A program made the position numbers and the translations under genes. Source: an uncultured beta proteobacterium (GTDB lineage: Bacteria > Pseudomonadota > Gammaproteobacteria > Burkholderiales > Burkholderiaceae_C). Taken from it: a stretch of 5,829 bases of DNA. The stretch covers positions 1 through 5,829 of the forward strand of contig CAIWRE010000122.1 of assembly GCA_903914985.1 (NCBI GenBank), given 5' to 3'. Shown here in pieces: positions 5,576 through 5,829 of the stretch (its first letter is position 1; the number at the start of each line of letters is the position of its first letter). The notes below the pieces were generated by a model. That model ran no database searches. It saw nothing but the letters and a program-made list of their open reading frames with translations, and was not told the origin of the DNA.

Positions 5576-5829
5576 CGCGCCGCAATTGCTACCCGGTCTG
5601 GTGATTGCCGGCCACGGGCGCCACGTGTGGGTGGAAACACCTGACGGGCGGCGCGTGATATGCCACCCGCGTGGCAAAAAAAGCCATACCGTGGTGGGCG
5701 ACCGCGTGCTGTGGCAAAGCACCGAGGACGAAGGCACGATCGAAAAAGTGCTGCCGCGCAAGAACCTGCTGTACCGTCAGGACGAAATCCGCACCAAGTC
5801 TTTTGCCGCCAACCTCGACCAGGTGGTGA
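5568..5829 (+). CDS. rsgA: Ribosome small subunit-dependent GTPase A, N-terminal part (3' end outside window)
   Basis: An open frame runs to the window end and encodes about 87 residues. They contain GLVIAGHGRHVWVET, ICHPRGKKS, VVGDRV, EGTIEKVLPRKNLLYRQD and RTKSFAANLDQVV. These are typical of the RsgA (YjeQ) N-terminal OB fold and its junction with the circularly permuted GTPase domain. RsgA binds the 30S subunit late in maturation and hydrolyses GTP to release. The frame is closed upstream by TGA at 5535-5537, and there is no ATG before the conserved region. TTG at 5568 gives MADAPQLLPGLVIAG and overlaps the dehydratase stop by eight bases. CTG 5556, TTG 5586 and GTG 5601 are alternatives. 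The GTPase motifs lie beyond the window and cannot be verified. Confidence 0.85.
   Translation, partial: MADAPQLLPGLVIAGHGRHVWVETPDGRRVICHPRGKKSHTVVGDRVLWQSTEDEGTIEKVLPRKNLLYRQDEIRTKSFAANLDQVV

Overview
The window reads as an ordinary chromosomal housekeeping segment of a betaproteobacterium. High G+C codon use, the protein styles and the order orn / M48 protease / pterin dehydratase / rsgA all suggest Burkholderiales, most likely Comamonadaceae. This placement is inferred from memory of related proteins; no search was run. I see no mobile element, CRISPR array, tRNA or rRNA, and no phage or toxin-antitoxin genes.

Layout. Positions 1-276 hold the 3' end of a GMP reductase gene (guaC type) on the + strand. 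After 14 bases comes a complete beta-hydroxyacid dehydrogenase of the tartronate-semialdehyde reductase / 3-hydroxyisobutyrate dehydrogenase family (291-1160, +). A 23-base convergent gap with a small hairpin separates it from a large DEAD-box RNA helicase with an Arg/Gly-rich repetitive tail (1184-3088, -). The 252 bases behind the helicase start (3089-3340) contain no convincing gene. They hold a candidate promoter and a run of inverted repeats that would give the helicase mRNA a long, folded leader. Oligoribonuclease orn follows (3341-3907, -). A 34-base divergent spacer then leads into a + strand run with overlapping gene ends: an M48/Ste24-like membrane metalloprotease (3942-5228), a pterin-4a-carbinolamine dehydratase (5225-5575) and the start of the ribosome-assembly GTPase rsgA (from about 5568, cut by the window end).

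How the genes relate. Helicase, Orn and RsgA all act in RNA turnover or ribosome maturation, although they lie in different transcription units. The protease, dehydratase and rsgA genes overlap by 4 and about 8 bases, so they are probably co-transcribed and translationally coupled. guaC and the dehydrogenase may share a transcript, with no obvious metabolic link.

No new multi-gene system is evident. The items most worth a second look are the structured leader of the helicase gene, its internal insert and repeat tail, and the two divergent starts that lack Shine-Dalgarno sequences and may be leaderless.
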